A DNA stretch of 64,000 nt, from positions 1 to 64,000 of the forward strand of contig NZ_QPGR01000001.1 of the NCBI RefSeq assembly GCF_004323845.1, given 5' to 3'. Origin of the DNA: Campylobacter novaezeelandiae. Lineage in GTDB: Bacteria > Campylobacterota > Campylobacteria > Campylobacterales > Campylobacteraceae. The first letter of the stretch is position 1. Every line of letters starts with the position of its first letter. Below, in pieces: positions 17,247 to 28,640 of the stretch. Both the position numbers and the translations under genes were made by a program. The notes below the pieces were generated by a model. It did not search any database. It had not been told where the DNA came from and saw only the letters and a list, made by a program, of their open reading frames with translations.

Positions 17247-20135
17247 ATTAAAAAAGAAGTCATTTTTTTAAGTTCAACTTTTGGTATTTTTTATCTCTGT
17301 TTATGTATGTTTATACCTTCTATGGGTAATTTTTTATATAAATTTAATATTTTATTGTTTGGAAAATTTGGATATTTTTATCCGTTTTTTTTAATGATTA
17401 TTAATTATATTTATTATAAAAGGCATTATAGATTAGAAAATTTTAAGCGAAGTGAAATTTTTGGATTTTGCTTTATAATTTTTTCTGCAATGCTTTTATT
17501 TGCTATTTTTTATCCTAATGAAGGTTATATTTTAAAGCTATTGTATAAGTCTTTTTCATTCTTTTTTGGACATATATTAAGCGGACTGATTGCTTTGTTT
17601 TTTTTGCTTTTGTCTATTGTTTTACTTTTTCCAGGGTTTATTAAAGAGGTTTTTAATCTTGAGTTAGATTTTAGTAAATTCCTTTATTTTGAGTCCAAAA
17701 TAAAAGCTTTATTTATGGACGTTTTTGGAGGAGAAAAAGAGGAAGTAGAGAATAAAAATTCCAAAACTCCTATTTTTAAATTTAATTTAAAACAAACTTT
17801 AAATTCGTCTAATGAGATAAAAAATAATCTTACAGAAACAAAGCAAAAACAAGAAAGTGAAAATTTAATAAAAAGTGATATTACGGAAGAAAAAATCAAT
17901 AAAGAAGAAATTAAAGAAGAAGAAAAAAATATAAATGAAAATATAAACGAATCAAAAAGTTTTATATATGAGACTTCAAAAGAAATTGAAAATTTTGCTA
18001 AAAAAGCTAGTAGAAGCAGTATTAGTTTAGATGAAGAATTGAATTTTATTTTACAAGAAGAGGCAGATATGATTCCTGAACGTTTTTTAAAACCTAAAAA
18101 AATTGAAGATTTAAAAGATCAAATTGATGAAAAAAGTAATCTTGATGAGCCAAGTTATAAGCGTAAAAATATAGAAATTTCTTTACAGAAAACCACTAAT
18201 AAACCTAAAATTTTTGAAAAAGAACTTGAGCTTAGAGAGCAGCTTTTGCAAAAGGCTAAGCTTGCGGAAGAATACAAAGTTTATCAAAATCAAATTTTAG
18301 AAAATCGCGTTAAAGAGGAAATTCAAATTCTTGAAAAAGAAGAAAATTTAAACATACTTCAAGGAAACAAATATACTATCAATGATCAATACAATGATAA
18401 AGAAATTACACCAGCAGAAGAAAAACAGGAATTTCTTCCAACAGTAGAAGAATTAAATACTCCTTATATCCCACAAACTCCTGTTATAAAGATGAGTGAA
18501 ATCAAAGAAGAGCCTTTTGTATCACAACAACAAAATTTGCTAGAAAATGAGACTAATCAAAATTTAAAAGAAAATTTAGATAATGAAATTTTAAGTCAAG
18601 ATGATAATTTACAAGATATCAATTTAAATGAATCTAAGCAAAAAAATGAACTCTCTAGAGGTATTTTAGTTAAAGAAATAGAATTAAATCAACAACTTTT
18701 AAAAGATATAGAGCAAGGAGAAATTCAAAAACCAAATGATTTTAAACTTCCTTCTCTTGAATTTTTAGCTAATCCTGTTTATCTTAAACAAGATATGGAT
18801 GAAAATGAAATAGATAAAAAAATTTATGATTTGCTAGAAAAGTTAAGACGTTTTAAAATAGGCGGAGATGTGATTAGCACTTCTGTTGGGCCTGTGGTAA
18901 CTACTTTTGAATTTAGACCAAGTGCAGATGTTAAGGTAAGTCGTATTTTGAATCTTCAAGATGATTTAGCTATGGCTTTAAAAGCAAAATCTATACGCAT
19001 TCAAGCACCAATTCCAGGTAAAGATGTAGTTGGTATAGAAGTTCCAAATGAACAAATCCAAACGATTTATTTAAGAGAAATTCTAGAAAGCGATGTATTT
19101 CAAAATGCAAAAAGTTCTTTAGCAATTGCGTTAGGAAAAGATATAGCGGGTAATGCCTTTATAACAGATCTTAAAAAACTTCCACACCTTTTAATAGCAG
19201 GAACCACAGGAAGTGGAAAAAGTGTTGGTATAAACTCTATGCTTTTGAGTTTGCTTTATAGAAATTCTCCTAAAACTCTAAGACTTTTGATGATAGATCC
19301 TAAGATGCTTGAATTTAGCATTTATAATGAAATTCCACATTTATTAACTCCAGTGATTACAGATCCTAAAAAAGCTATCATTGCACTTTCAAATATGGTG
19401 GCCGAAATGGAACGTCGTTATAGATTGATGGCTGATGCTAAAACAAAAAATATAGAAAATTATAATGAGAAAATGAAAGAAAAAGGCCTAGAAACTTTGC
19501 CTTTCATTGTTGTTATTATCGATGAATTGGCTGATTTGATGATGACTGCTGGAAAAGATGTTGAATTTTATATAGGGCGTCTTGCGCAAATGGCAAGAGC
19601 TAGTGGAATTCATTTAATCGTCGCAACTCAGCGTCCTTCGGTAGATGTTGTAACAGGGCTTATTAAGGCTAATTTGCCAAGTAGAATTTCTTATAAAGTA
19701 GGGCAAAAGATTGATTCTAAAGTTATTTTAGATGCTATGGGTGCTGAAAGTTTGCTAGGACGTGGGGATTGTCTTTTTACTCCTCCAGGGACAAGTTCTA
19801 TTGTGCGTTTGCATGCTCCTTTTGCTAGTGAAAGTGAAATTGAGAAAATTGTAGATTTCTTAAAAGATCAAGAAAGTGTTGAATATGATGAGAATTTTCT
19901 TAAGGATTCTCAAGGAGCAAATAACAATGCACAAGATTTTGACAATGATGAATTTGATGAGCTTTTTGAAGATGCTAAAAGAGTCATTTTAGAAGATCGA
20001 AAAACAAGTATTTCTTATCTTCAAAGACGTCTTAAAATAGGCTACAATAGAGCTGCTAATATCATCGAACAATTAAGTAAAGCAGGGATTTTAAGTGAGC
20101 CAGATTCTAAAGGACAAAGAGAGATTATTATTTAA
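17247..20135 (+). CDS. ftsK: DNA translocase FtsK, probable ATT start
   Basis: Membrane-anchored ATPase that pumps chromosome ends during division and triggers dif recombination. The first ATG in frame (17307) has no ribosome site and would cut into the first membrane helix. Twenty codons upstream an ATT at 17247 follows TTTAAGGATATAAA at normal spacing and adds IKKEVIFLSSTFGIFYLCLC, completing the helix. No ATG, GTG or TTG lies in frame between the stop at 17235 and 17307. The product would be 962 residues. After several N-terminal helices comes a long Glu/Lys/Asn-rich linker (about 170-500), then the motor with Walker A GTTGSGKS, Walker B VVIIDELADLMM and a C-terminal gamma winged helix (SYLQRRLKIGYNRAANIIEQ). 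Confidence 0.93.
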   Translation: MKKEVIFLSSTFGIFYLCLCMFIPSMGNFLYKFNILLFGKFGYFYPFFLMIINYIYYKRHYRLENFKRSEIFGFCFIIFSAMLLFAIFYPNEGYILKLLYKSFSFFFGHILSGLIALFFLLLSIVLLFPGFIKEVFNLELDFSKFLYFESKIKALFMDVFGGEKEEVENKNSKTPIFKFNLKQTLNSSNEIKNNLTETKQKQESENLIKSDITEEKINKEEIKEEEKNINENINESKSFIYETSKEIENFAKKASRSSISLDEELNFILQEEADMIPERFLKPKKIEDLKDQIDEKSNLDEPSYKRKNIEISLQKTTNKPKIFEKELELREQLLQKAKLAEEYKVYQNQILENRVKEEIQILEKEENLNILQGNKYTINDQYNDKEITPAEEKQEFLPTVEELNTPYIPQTPVIKMSEIKEEPFVSQQQNLLENETNQNLKENLDNEILSQDDNLQDINLNESKQKNELSRGILVKEIELNQQLLKDIEQGEIQKPNDFKLPSLEFLANPVYLKQDMDENEIDKKIYDLLEKLRRFKIGGDVISTSVGPVVTTFEFRPSADVKVSRILNLQDDLAMALKAKSIRIQAPIPGKDVVGIEVPNEQIQTIYLREILESDVFQNAKSSLAIALGKDIAGNAFITDLKKLPHLLIAGTTGSGKSVGINSMLLSLLYRNSPKTLRLLMIDPKMLEFSIYNEIPHLLTPVITDPKKAIIALSNMVAEMERRYRLMADAKTKNIENYNEKMKEKGLETLPFIVVIIDELADLMMTAGKDVEFYIGRLAQMARASGIHLIVATQRPSVDVVTGLIKANLPSRISYKVGQKIDSKVILDAMGAESLLGRGDCLFTPPGTSSIVRLHAPFASESEIEKIVDFLKDQESVEYDENFLKDSQGANNNAQDFDNDEFDELFEDAKRVILEDRKTSISYLQRRLKIGYNRAANIIEQLSKAGILSEPDSKGQREIII

Positions 20136-20162
20136 AAGAGTCTAAAAAATAGACTCTTTTAA
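20132..20162. terminator. Bidirectional terminator between ftsK and groEL
   Basis: Perfect 13-bp inverted repeat TTAAAAGAGTCTA / TAGACTCTTTTAA with an A5 loop, lying across the ftsK stop and 15 bases beyond the groEL stop. The A/T-rich stem base gives a short U tract in either direction. Confidence 0.75.
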
Positions 20163-20177
20163 CAGGAGTGGATGAAA

Positions 20178-22096
<1,919 letters not shown>

Positions 22097-22119
22097 TTTG
22101 TCCATCCTTAATAATTTTT

Positions 22120-22146
22120 TTAGCACTCTTTTATTTTGAGTGATAA
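22120..22146 (-). promoter_or_regulatory. CIRCE operator of groESL (HrcA site)
   Basis: On the plus strand TTAGCACTC-N9-GAGTGATAA, with one mismatch from the perfect CIRCE palindrome TTAGCACTC-N9-GAGTGCTAA. It sits between the promoter and groES and indicates heat-shock repression by HrcA, which is not encoded in the window. Confidence 0.88.
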
Positions 22147-22147
22147 A

Positions 22148-22176
22148 ATATTATTATAAAAAATGAAATTTGTCAA
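22148..22176 (-). promoter_or_regulatory. groESL sigma-70 promoter
   Basis: Minus strand TTGACA (22176-22171), 17-base spacer, TAATAT (22153-22148), immediately upstream of CIRCE. A second overlapping TATAAT lies at 22158-22153 but with poor spacing. Confidence 0.65.
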
Positions 22177-22255
22177 TACTTTAAATAAAAATATTTATAT
22201 AACTTTAGTCTATTAAAGTAAAGTTTATTTATAAATCAAATATTAAGGATAAACA

Positions 22256-24268
22256 ATGAAGAAATTTTTTTATGGCATATTGATTTTTATTGCTGCAATT
22301 TTTATTGTATCTTACATTATTCTTTTTACATCATTTGGAAATAATATTGTTTCAAATGTTGTTCAAAATAAAGTAAAACAGAATTTAGGTTTTGATTTAA
22401 ATATCACTCATTTTAAACTCAGACCTTCTTTTTTGGAATTGAAATCTGATTTAGCAAATATTGCTCATTTGAATATTGATGGGAATTTAAGTCTTTTAAA
22501 ATTATCTTTTAATCTTGATTATAATATTGCATTGCAAAAAGATTATGCTAAAAATTTAGGTTTAAATTTAAATAAAAATCTAGAATTTAATGGAAAAATT
22601 TATGGAAGAATAAGTGATTTTTTAGTTAATGGTAAAGGTTATTTTTTAGGATCTAATATAAAATTGGATTCAAGAATTTATGACTTTAGTCCTATTGCAT
22701 TAAATTTAGACGCAAAATCTTTAAAAATCGAAGATATCTTAAGTCTTATGTCTATGCCTACTTATGCTAAAGGCTATATAGATATAACAACACAAATTAA
22801 GGCAAAAGATTTAAAACCTGATGGCATTGCTAACATAAAACTTGATACAAGTTATATAAACTATGAAAAAATTCAAAAAGATTTTGGGGTTTTACTTCCT
22901 AAATCAAATATCAATTCTACTGTAAATGCTTTAATTAAAGAGGATAAGATTTTTATAATCAGCAATACAAATACAAATTACTTGAATTTAAAAACTCAAA
23001 AAACTTTATATGATATAACTAAAAATAAATTAAACACAGATTTTGAAATTAAAGCAACAGATTTAGCAAAATTACAAAGTTTAACTCAAATAAAATTAAA
23101 TGGTCCAATGTCTATAATAGGATTGTTAGAGTTAAATCAAAATATTCTTTCTAGTGCTAGTGCTAGTATTAATGATATAGGCGAAGAGGTAGCAGCTAAT
23201 TTACAAAATAATAAAATAAAAATTATTTTAAGAAATGCAAAAATTGAAAAAATTTTAAAAATTTTAGGTTATGAATCTTTAGGCAGCGGTTATATTAATG
23301 CAAATGTAGAAAATTTGGATTTAAATTTTGATAAGTTAAATGCCAATGCAAATATGGATATAAAAGGTATTTTTAATGCTAAAGCTTTAAGCAATATTTT
23401 AAATAAACAAGCTCCAAACAATATAAATTTTGATTTAAAAGCTAATTCTACGATAAAAAATAATATAGCTAATTTTAATGTTAATTTATTTTCAGATCTT
23501 TTTAAAATATCTAATTTAGCAGGAAATTTTGACATTAAAAAAACTATACTCAATTCAAATTTTGATCTAATTTTAGATGATTTTTCAAAATTAAGCTTTT
23601 TGGCTGATAGAAAACTGAAAGGAAAAGCAGAATTTAATACTAAGGTAAATTTTGATAAAAATTTTGACATTGAATTATTGAGTAAAAATTTATTTAATGG
23701 AAAATTGGAAGCAATCTTTAAAAATAATATTTTTAATGCAAATTTAAATGAAGTTGAACTTTCTGAATTGGCAAAAAGTCTCGATTTTATTGATATTTAT
23801 CAAGGCAAAGCTAATATAAGTGCTAATTATGATGTTATTAATGAAAAAGGAGAAGCTAAGCTTGATATAAAAGAAGGAAAATTAAAACCAAATGCCATTA
23901 CAACTGCTGTTAAAATTTTAACATTAAAAGATATCACAACAGAAGTTTTTCATACTTCTAATGCTAAAGCAAACATTTCTAAAGATTTAATTGATTTTAA
24001 TCTTAATATGCAAGCTAAACACACTAACGTCAACATAAGTAAGGCAACAATAAATTTAAAAACACAAGCTCTAAATCTTCCTTTTGAAGCCAATATAGAT
24101 AAAGCAAATTTTAAAGGTGTGATCACTGGAACAAGTGAAAGTCCTAAAGTAAAATTAGATGTAGGAAGTGTAGCGAATTCAATTAAAAATGTTCTTGGAG
24201 AAAAAACTAAAGAACAAACAAACAAAGTAGGGGAAAAGATTGATAAACTTTTTAATAAAATATTTTAA
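22256..24268 (+). CDS. AsmA-like periplasmic protein (Cj1219c-like)
   Basis: A 670-residue protein with one N-terminal membrane anchor (FFYGILIFIAAIFIVSYIILF). The rest is a long repetitive beta-rich periplasmic region full of short patterns such as NLDLNFDKLNANANMDIKG, resembling AsmA/DUF748-type repeats. AsmA-like proteins are thought to move phospholipids between the two membranes; that role is inferred from fold resemblance only. The start behind AAGGATAAACA is clear. It is transcribed divergently from groES and 8 bases before ribE, as in C. jejuni where the neighbours are the same. Confidence 0.75.
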   Translation: MKKFFYGILIFIAAIFIVSYIILFTSFGNNIVSNVVQNKVKQNLGFDLNITHFKLRPSFLELKSDLANIAHLNIDGNLSLLKLSFNLDYNIALQKDYAKNLGLNLNKNLEFNGKIYGRISDFLVNGKGYFLGSNIKLDSRIYDFSPIALNLDAKSLKIEDILSLMSMPTYAKGYIDITTQIKAKDLKPDGIANIKLDTSYINYEKIQKDFGVLLPKSNINSTVNALIKEDKIFIISNTNTNYLNLKTQKTLYDITKNKLNTDFEIKATDLAKLQSLTQIKLNGPMSIIGLLELNQNILSSASASINDIGEEVAANLQNNKIKIILRNAKIEKILKILGYESLGSGYINANVENLDLNFDKLNANANMDIKGIFNAKALSNILNKQAPNNINFDLKANSTIKNNIANFNVNLFSDLFKISNLAGNFDIKKTILNSNFDLILDDFSKLSFLADRKLKGKAEFNTKVNFDKNFDIELLSKNLFNGKLEAIFKNNIFNANLNEVELSELAKSLDFIDIYQGKANISANYDVINEKGEAKLDIKEGKLKPNAITTAVKILTLKDITTEVFHTSNAKANISKDLIDFNLNMQAKHTNVNISKATINLKTQALNLPFEANIDKANFKGVITGTSESPKVKLDVGSVANSIKNVLGEKTKEQTNKVGEKIDKLFNKIF

Positions 24269-24276
24269 GGTTAAAA

Positions 24277-24885
24277 ATGTTTAATGGCTTAATAAGAGAG
24301 ATCGCAACAGTAAAATTTTTTCAAGGTCATATATTAAGCTTAAAAGCTGATTATTGCCCAAAACTTGGAGATAGTATAGCTGTTAATGGAGCATGTTTAA
24401 GCGTGATTAAGCTTTATAAAGATGGTTTTGATCTTGAACTTTCTAAAGAGAGTCGCACAAAGATCGCTATAGAAAATTTAAAAGATAAGGTGCATATAGA
24501 ACCTGCGTTAAGATATGGAGATAGAATTGATGGTCATTTAATGCAAGGTCATATAGATGCTATAGGAGAACTTATTCAAATTCAAAAAAATGAAAATGGG
24601 GTAGATTTTTTTATAACTCTACCTCAAAAAATAATGAAATTTATGGCACATAAAGGAAGCATAGGGATTGATGGGGTAAGTTTGACAATTAATGAGGTTT
24701 TTAAAGATAAAATTCGTCTTACTATTATACCAATTACTTTTCGAGAAACCCTTTTTAAAGAGTATAAAATAGGAAGAAAAATTAACATAGAAAGCGATCT
24801 TTTAGCACGTTATCTTTATGCACAAACAAACCAAACCAAAGGACTTTCATGGGAAGATGTGGAGAGAATTTCTTATCTTTATTAG
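24277..24885 (+). CDS. ribE: Riboflavin synthase alpha chain
   Basis: Dismutates two 6,7-dimethyl-8-ribityllumazine molecules to riboflavin. The 202-residue protein consists of two homologous lumazine-binding repeats. The first begins MFNGLIREIATV with DSIAVNGACLSV near residue 38; the second contains GHIDAIGEL and GSIGIDGVSLTINEV near residue 127. Its length is normal for the family. It is the second gene of a likely operon with the AsmA-like gene and overlaps the downstream PgeF-like frame. Confidence 0.95.
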   Translation: MFNGLIREIATVKFFQGHILSLKADYCPKLGDSIAVNGACLSVIKLYKDGFDLELSKESRTKIAIENLKDKVHIEPALRYGDRIDGHLMQGHIDAIGELIQIQKNENGVDFFITLPQKIMKFMAHKGSIGIDGVSLTINEVFKDKIRLTIIPITFRETLFKEYKIGRKINIESDLLARYLYAQTNQTKGLSWEDVERISYLY

Positions 24886-25538
24886 ATAATGAGCAAATTA
24901 GTATTTTTTGTGCTTATGATAAAGATTATAGTTCTTATAGGGCTAAAATAATAAATGAAAATTTGTTTTATCATTTAGGTTATGAAAATATAAAACAATG
25001 CATATTTATGGATCAAATTCATTCTAATAAAGTTGAAATTTTTACAAAGGATTTTATAAATTTTTCTTGTGATGGAGTTATTAGCACTTGTAAAAATGTT
25101 GCACTTTGTGTCTTAAGCGCAGATTGCTTGCCTTTGCTTTTATGGCATAAAAGTGGCATTATAGCTGCACTTCATTCTGGAAGAGAAGGGACTTTTGGCA
25201 ATATTTTAAAAGAAAGTATTAATCAGTTTTATTTTTTAAATTCTGATATTAAAAATGAAGAAATTAATTTATTTATAGGACCTAGTATTAGTCAAAAAAA
25301 CTATGAGATTAAAGGTAAACTTTTATCTTTTTCGCAAAAGTATTTTAAAGATTTTATCAAAAATTCTAGACTAGATTTAAAATCTATAGTTAAAGAACAA
25401 GCAAAAGATTTAAATATCTATAATATAAATGATTGCAATATTTGTACTTTTGATGATGAAAAATTTTTTTCTTATAGACGAGATCAAACCAAAAAAAGAT
25501 TTGTTAGCGTTATTGTTTTAAAGGATTATAATGTATGA
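24849..25538 (+). CDS. pgeF: Laccase-domain protein, PgeF/YfiH family
   Basis: Member of the DUF152/multicopper-polyphenol-oxidase-like family. E. coli YfiH (PgeF) corrects wrongly incorporated L-Ser in peptidoglycan, while other members act on purine nucleosides. Visible motifs are DQIHSNKVEIF, LSADCLPLLLWHKSG (Cys ligand), ALHSGREGTFGNI (His ligand) and GPSIS. The first ATG in frame overlaps ribE by 37 bases. No better start with a ribosome site is seen, so the N-terminus is uncertain by about 10 residues. The 229 residues fit the family. Confidence 0.85.
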   Translation: MGRCGENFLSLLDNEQISIFCAYDKDYSSYRAKIINENLFYHLGYENIKQCIFMDQIHSNKVEIFTKDFINFSCDGVISTCKNVALCVLSADCLPLLLWHKSGIIAALHSGREGTFGNILKESINQFYFLNSDIKNEEINLFIGPSISQKNYEIKGKLLSFSQKYFKDFIKNSRLDLKSIVKEQAKDLNIYNINDCNICTFDDEKFFSYRRDQTKKRFVSVIVLKDYNV

Positions 25539-25734
25539 AAAAAAAGATTTAAGAATTTTAAAAATTATTCAAAAAGCAAGAGAATTTGGAGATAGTGATT
25601 TATTAAATGAAAATCTTGTTGAAATTCTTATCAATTCTAAAATAAATAGTTTAAATCAAAGTGATAAGAATGAATTTATTAAAATTCTTAATTCTATAGT
25701 AGAGATAAAAGAAAAGGCTCATCTAAGTAAATAA
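25531..25734 (+). CDS. Small conserved hypothetical protein (Cj1216c-like)
   Basis: A 67-residue, charged, cysteine-free protein with predicted helices (DLRILKIIQKAREFGDSDLL). No recognised domain. Its ATG overlaps the pgeF stop (ATGTATGA), so it is translationally coupled. It converges with dccS with only 3 bases between the stops. In C. jejuni a similar small gene follows the pgeF homologue. Confidence 0.7.
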   Translation: MYEKKDLRILKIIQKAREFGDSDLLNENLVEILINSKINSLNQSDKNEFIKILNSIVEIKEKAHLSK

Positions 25735-25737
25735 TTC

Positions 25738-26940
25738 TTACCATTTTAAAATAAAAGTACTTCCTATGTTTTCATTTGAAGTGCAAGTAATTGTTATATT
25801 GTTTTCTTTGCAAATTTTTTTTACCAAGGAAAGACCTATGCCAAAACCACCTTGGTCTTGATTGAATCTTGTATAGCGATTAAAGATGCTATTTAAATTT
25901 TCTTTAGCTATACCAAAGCCACTATCATTGATACTTAAAAAATTTTCTTTAAGACAAATATCAATCTTTCCATTTTTTTTATTATATTTTATAGCATTGC
26001 TTAAAAGGTTATCAAAAAGCTTTGTAAATTGACCCTTATTAACAAAAATAAAACTTTTTTCTAGTTTACTTGTAAGTATAATTTTTTTTTGTTCTAAAAA
26101 AGGTTTGAAATACTCTAAACGTTCATAAATAAGTTTTGTTAAATCAAGCTTTTCTTTTTCTTTAGTAAGAGTATTTTCAAAGTTATAATAAACTAAATCA
26201 GAATATACTTGGTTTAAAGTTTTAGCTGCAAGTTTAATGCGTTCAAACTTCTTATTTTCCATATTTTGTTTTTGAAGCTGTTCTATACTCATTAAAATAA
26301 CACTCAATGGAGTATTAATTTCGTGAGTAGAATCTTTAATAAAACGATTTAAAAATTTTATTTTTTCATCCAATGGTTTTAAGGCTGTTTTTACTAGGAA
26401 ATAAGCAATAATACCAAGGAGTAAAAAAGCAAAAATAGCATAAATTAGCACTTTAATTCTAATCCATAACAATTCTTTGCTTATATCTTTTCCTTGAATG
26501 ATTATCTTAAGAGCATTTTCTTCATTATTGATTTCATTATTTTCATCGCTTAAATAGTAATTATTTGAATTCATTTTTGATTGATAAAATACTTTTCCAT
26601 TTTCAATTCCTCTTCCTTTGAATTCGCTTTTGGCTTTTGATAGATTAAAATCTAAGTTGTCAAAAAAGATTTTATTTTTATCAAAAATAGCAAATTTAAG
26701 CTTTGATGAATCAGCTATATTTTTAGAGCTTTGATCAATGGGGGTAAATTTAGAATTTATAATATTTATAATAATGTTTCTATGGATTTCTTTAAGATTA
26801 CTTCCTTGTAAGATTATTAGTTCTTCATAAAGTTTTTGATACCAAAGTGTAAAAAAAAATGTTAAAAAAATTCCTGTAGTTGTAAGATAAATAAATAAAA
26901 TTTGATAGATTACTTTTTTATTTGATTTAGACTCCAACAT
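25738..26940 (-). CDS. dccS: Sensor histidine kinase DccS
   Basis: Membrane sensor of the DccRS two-component system, linked in C. jejuni to colonisation. The 400 residues show two membrane segments (about 9-30 and 160-185) flanking a periplasmic sensor region. The H box STHEINTPLSVI lies near residue 210, followed by the N box LLSNAIKYNKK, G1 DSGFGIAKENL and G2 GFGIGLSLVKK. The start overlaps dccR by 14 bases, indicating coupled translation. Confidence 0.88.
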   Translation of the reverse strand: MLESKSNKKVIYQILFIYLTTTGIFLTFFFTLWYQKLYEELIILQGSNLKEIHRNIIINIINSKFTPIDQSSKNIADSSKLKFAIFDKNKIFFDNLDFNLSKAKSEFKGRGIENGKVFYQSKMNSNNYYLSDENNEINNEENALKIIIQGKDISKELLWIRIKVLIYAIFAFLLLGIIAYFLVKTALKPLDEKIKFLNRFIKDSTHEINTPLSVILMSIEQLQKQNMENKKFERIKLAAKTLNQVYSDLVYYNFENTLTKEKEKLDLTKLIYERLEYFKPFLEQKKIILTSKLEKSFIFVNKGQFTKLFDNLLSNAIKYNKKNGKIDICLKENFLSINDSGFGIAKENLNSIFNRYTRFNQDQGGFGIGLSLVKKICKENNITITCTSNENIGSTFILKW

Positions 26941-27598
26941 AACTATAGCCTCTACCTCTATGATTTATAATCTTTTCTTTTCCTAAAAGTTTTCTTAAAT
27001 TTTTAATATATACTCTAAGACTTAGTTCACTTGGCTCTTCGTCATATCCCCAAATTTCTTCAAAAATAGTTTCGGCTTTTATAAAATGATTTTTATTTTT
27101 TAGTAAAAGAGCTAGAAGTTTTATTTCTTTATTAGGCAAAGACAAAGGTTTTTCATTTTGATATAAAATTTGTGATTTAAGTGCAAATTTAAAACCATTT
27201 CCTAATTCTTCAAAATCTTCTTTTTTGTGATAAAAAGCTCTTTTAAGTAATGCTTCTATACGAATACCAAGTTCAGCAAGTTCAAAGGGTTTGCGTATAT
27301 AATCATCACATCCTGCGTCATAACCTTGTTTTAAGTCAGCTAGTGTATTTAAAGAAGTCATAAAAATAGCAGGAGTTTTTTTCCCAGAATTTCTTAATTC
27401 TTTAAGAAGAGAAAAGCCATCTCCTAAAGGTATTTTTACATCTAAAATCCAAAGATCAAAATTATTTTCATATGCTAAATTTAAAGCTTCATCAGCATTA
27501 TCGCATAAACTTACTTTGTAGCCTTCATCTTCTAAAAATTCTTTTATAATCTCGCTTAAAGATAAATCATCTTCTAAAAGTAAAATTTTTGTTTCCAT
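26927..27598 (-). CDS. dccR: Response regulator DccR
   Basis: OmpR/PhoB-type transcription factor paired with DccS. The start is taken at METKILLLEDDLSLSEIIKE (27598), giving 223 residues. The frame is open 30 codons further up, but that part is hydrophobic and lies in the rhomboid gene. The receiver domain has the phosphorylatable Asp in LWILDVKIPLGDG and a conserved Thr/Lys (FMTS; YIRKPF). The C-terminal winged helix carries PNKEIKLLALLL and ELSLRVYIKNLRKLLG. Confidence 0.92.
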   Translation of the reverse strand: METKILLLEDDLSLSEIIKEFLEDEGYKVSLCDNADEALNLAYENNFDLWILDVKIPLGDGFSLLKELRNSGKKTPAIFMTSLNTLADLKQGYDAGCDDYIRKPFELAELGIRIEALLKRAFYHKKEDFEELGNGFKFALKSQILYQNEKPLSLPNKEIKLLALLLKNKNHFIKAETIFEEIWGYDEEPSELSLRVYIKNLRKLLGKEKIINHRGRGYSYVGV

Positions 27599-27627
27599 TT
27601 TTTTTCTCTTTATTTGATATCTTAAAA

Positions 27628-28143
27628 TTATTTTTTTATTTTTGCAAACATATATCCACAAATAAAACCAAAAATATGCCCATACCAAGCTATATTAACG
27701 CCCATCAATAAAGGAACGAAACTCATAAGTAAAAGAGCTATAATAAGTCCTTTTGTGCTATGTTTATCTAAAAAAGCATAAAAACCCATCAATACACAAA
27801 TTGCACTACTTGCACCCACAAGATTGATTGTTTGATTAAAATAAATATATGTAAAATAAATATAAAAAAGACTTAAAATAGAGCTTATTATACCCCCTAA
27901 AAGATATAATAATACAAAATTCAAAGATTTTATTTTTCTCTCTAATATAAGTCCAAATTGAAACAAAACAATCATATTTAAGATTAAATGCGTTAAATTA
28001 GCATGTAAAAACATAGAACTAAGAATTTGCCAATAAAAATCTTTTTTAAAAAATAAAATATTTAATCCAAAAAGATCATAACTAGAATAAGGAATTAAGA
28101 GAAAAAATAAAATATTTATAAATATTAAAATAAATACAAACAA
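27628..28143 (-). CDS. Rhomboid-family intramembrane protein (Cj1003c-like)
   Basis: A 171-residue polytopic protein with about six membrane helices. The rhomboid serine protease signature is intact: HLILNMIVLFQFG (His and Asn), VGASSAICVLMGFY (GxSx catalytic Ser) and WYGHIFGFICGYMFA (catalytic His). It lacks an extra N-terminal domain, so it is a minimal form. It cleaves membrane proteins within helices if active; the substrate is unknown. The gene is 29 bases upstream of dccR on the same strand. Confidence 0.85.
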   Translation of the reverse strand: MFVFILIFINILFFLLIPYSSYDLFGLNILFFKKDFYWQILSSMFLHANLTHLILNMIVLFQFGLILERKIKSLNFVLLYLLGGIISSILSLFYIYFTYIYFNQTINLVGASSAICVLMGFYAFLDKHSTKGLIIALLLMSFVPLLMGVNIAWYGHIFGFICGYMFAKIKK

Positions 28144-28223
28144 AAAAACTCCTTATTTAAATTCACAAAAAATTCACAAATAAAAATTATACTTTTTGAA
28201 ATTTTAAATTTGGGATTTGAATT

Positions 28224-28640
28224 TTGAAAATTAAAAATATCATTATATCACTAATTTTATTTAATTATTTATCAGCTGATATGATTATTTCTTTTGATTC
28301 TTTGCCTCAGAATTCAAAGGAATTTATAAAGAAATATTTCAAGGCTCCAGTAGGTATAGTTCAACAAGATAAAAATTCTTATGAAGTTTATTTAAGCGAT
28401 GGAACAGAGCTTGAATTTTCTAAAGATGGTTCTTGGAAGGAAATAGAAGCTAAAATTATTCCTATAGATTTAGACATTTTACCCGCCAATATAGCTAATA
28501 TTATAAAAAATGAGTTTAAAGATACAAAAGCACGAGAGATAGAGAAAAAAATTAATTATTATAAAATTAAACTTGTTAATAATATAAAGGTTTTAATTGA
28601 TTTTAATGGAACAATTTTGTTTAAAGAATTCGATGATTAA
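28224..28640 (+). CDS. Exported PepSY-like protein with TTG start (Cj1004-like)
   Basis: A 138-residue protein with an N-terminal signal peptide (KIKNIIISLILFNYLSA). Two tandem copies of a PepSY-like beta-lactamase-inhibitor-type fold follow, recognisable by FIKKYFKAPVGIVQQDKNSY...DGTELEFSKDG and the parallel IIKNEFKDTKAREIEKK...IDFNGTILF. The only suitable start is TTG at 28224. Ligand and function are unknown. It lies divergently from the rhomboid gene and its stop codon overlaps that of the FtsH-like gene. Confidence 0.8.
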   Translation: MKIKNIIISLILFNYLSADMIISFDSLPQNSKEFIKKYFKAPVGIVQQDKNSYEVYLSDGTELEFSKDGSWKEIEAKIIPIDLDILPANIANIIKNEFKDTKAREIEKKINYYKIKLVNNIKVLIDFNGTILFKEFDD

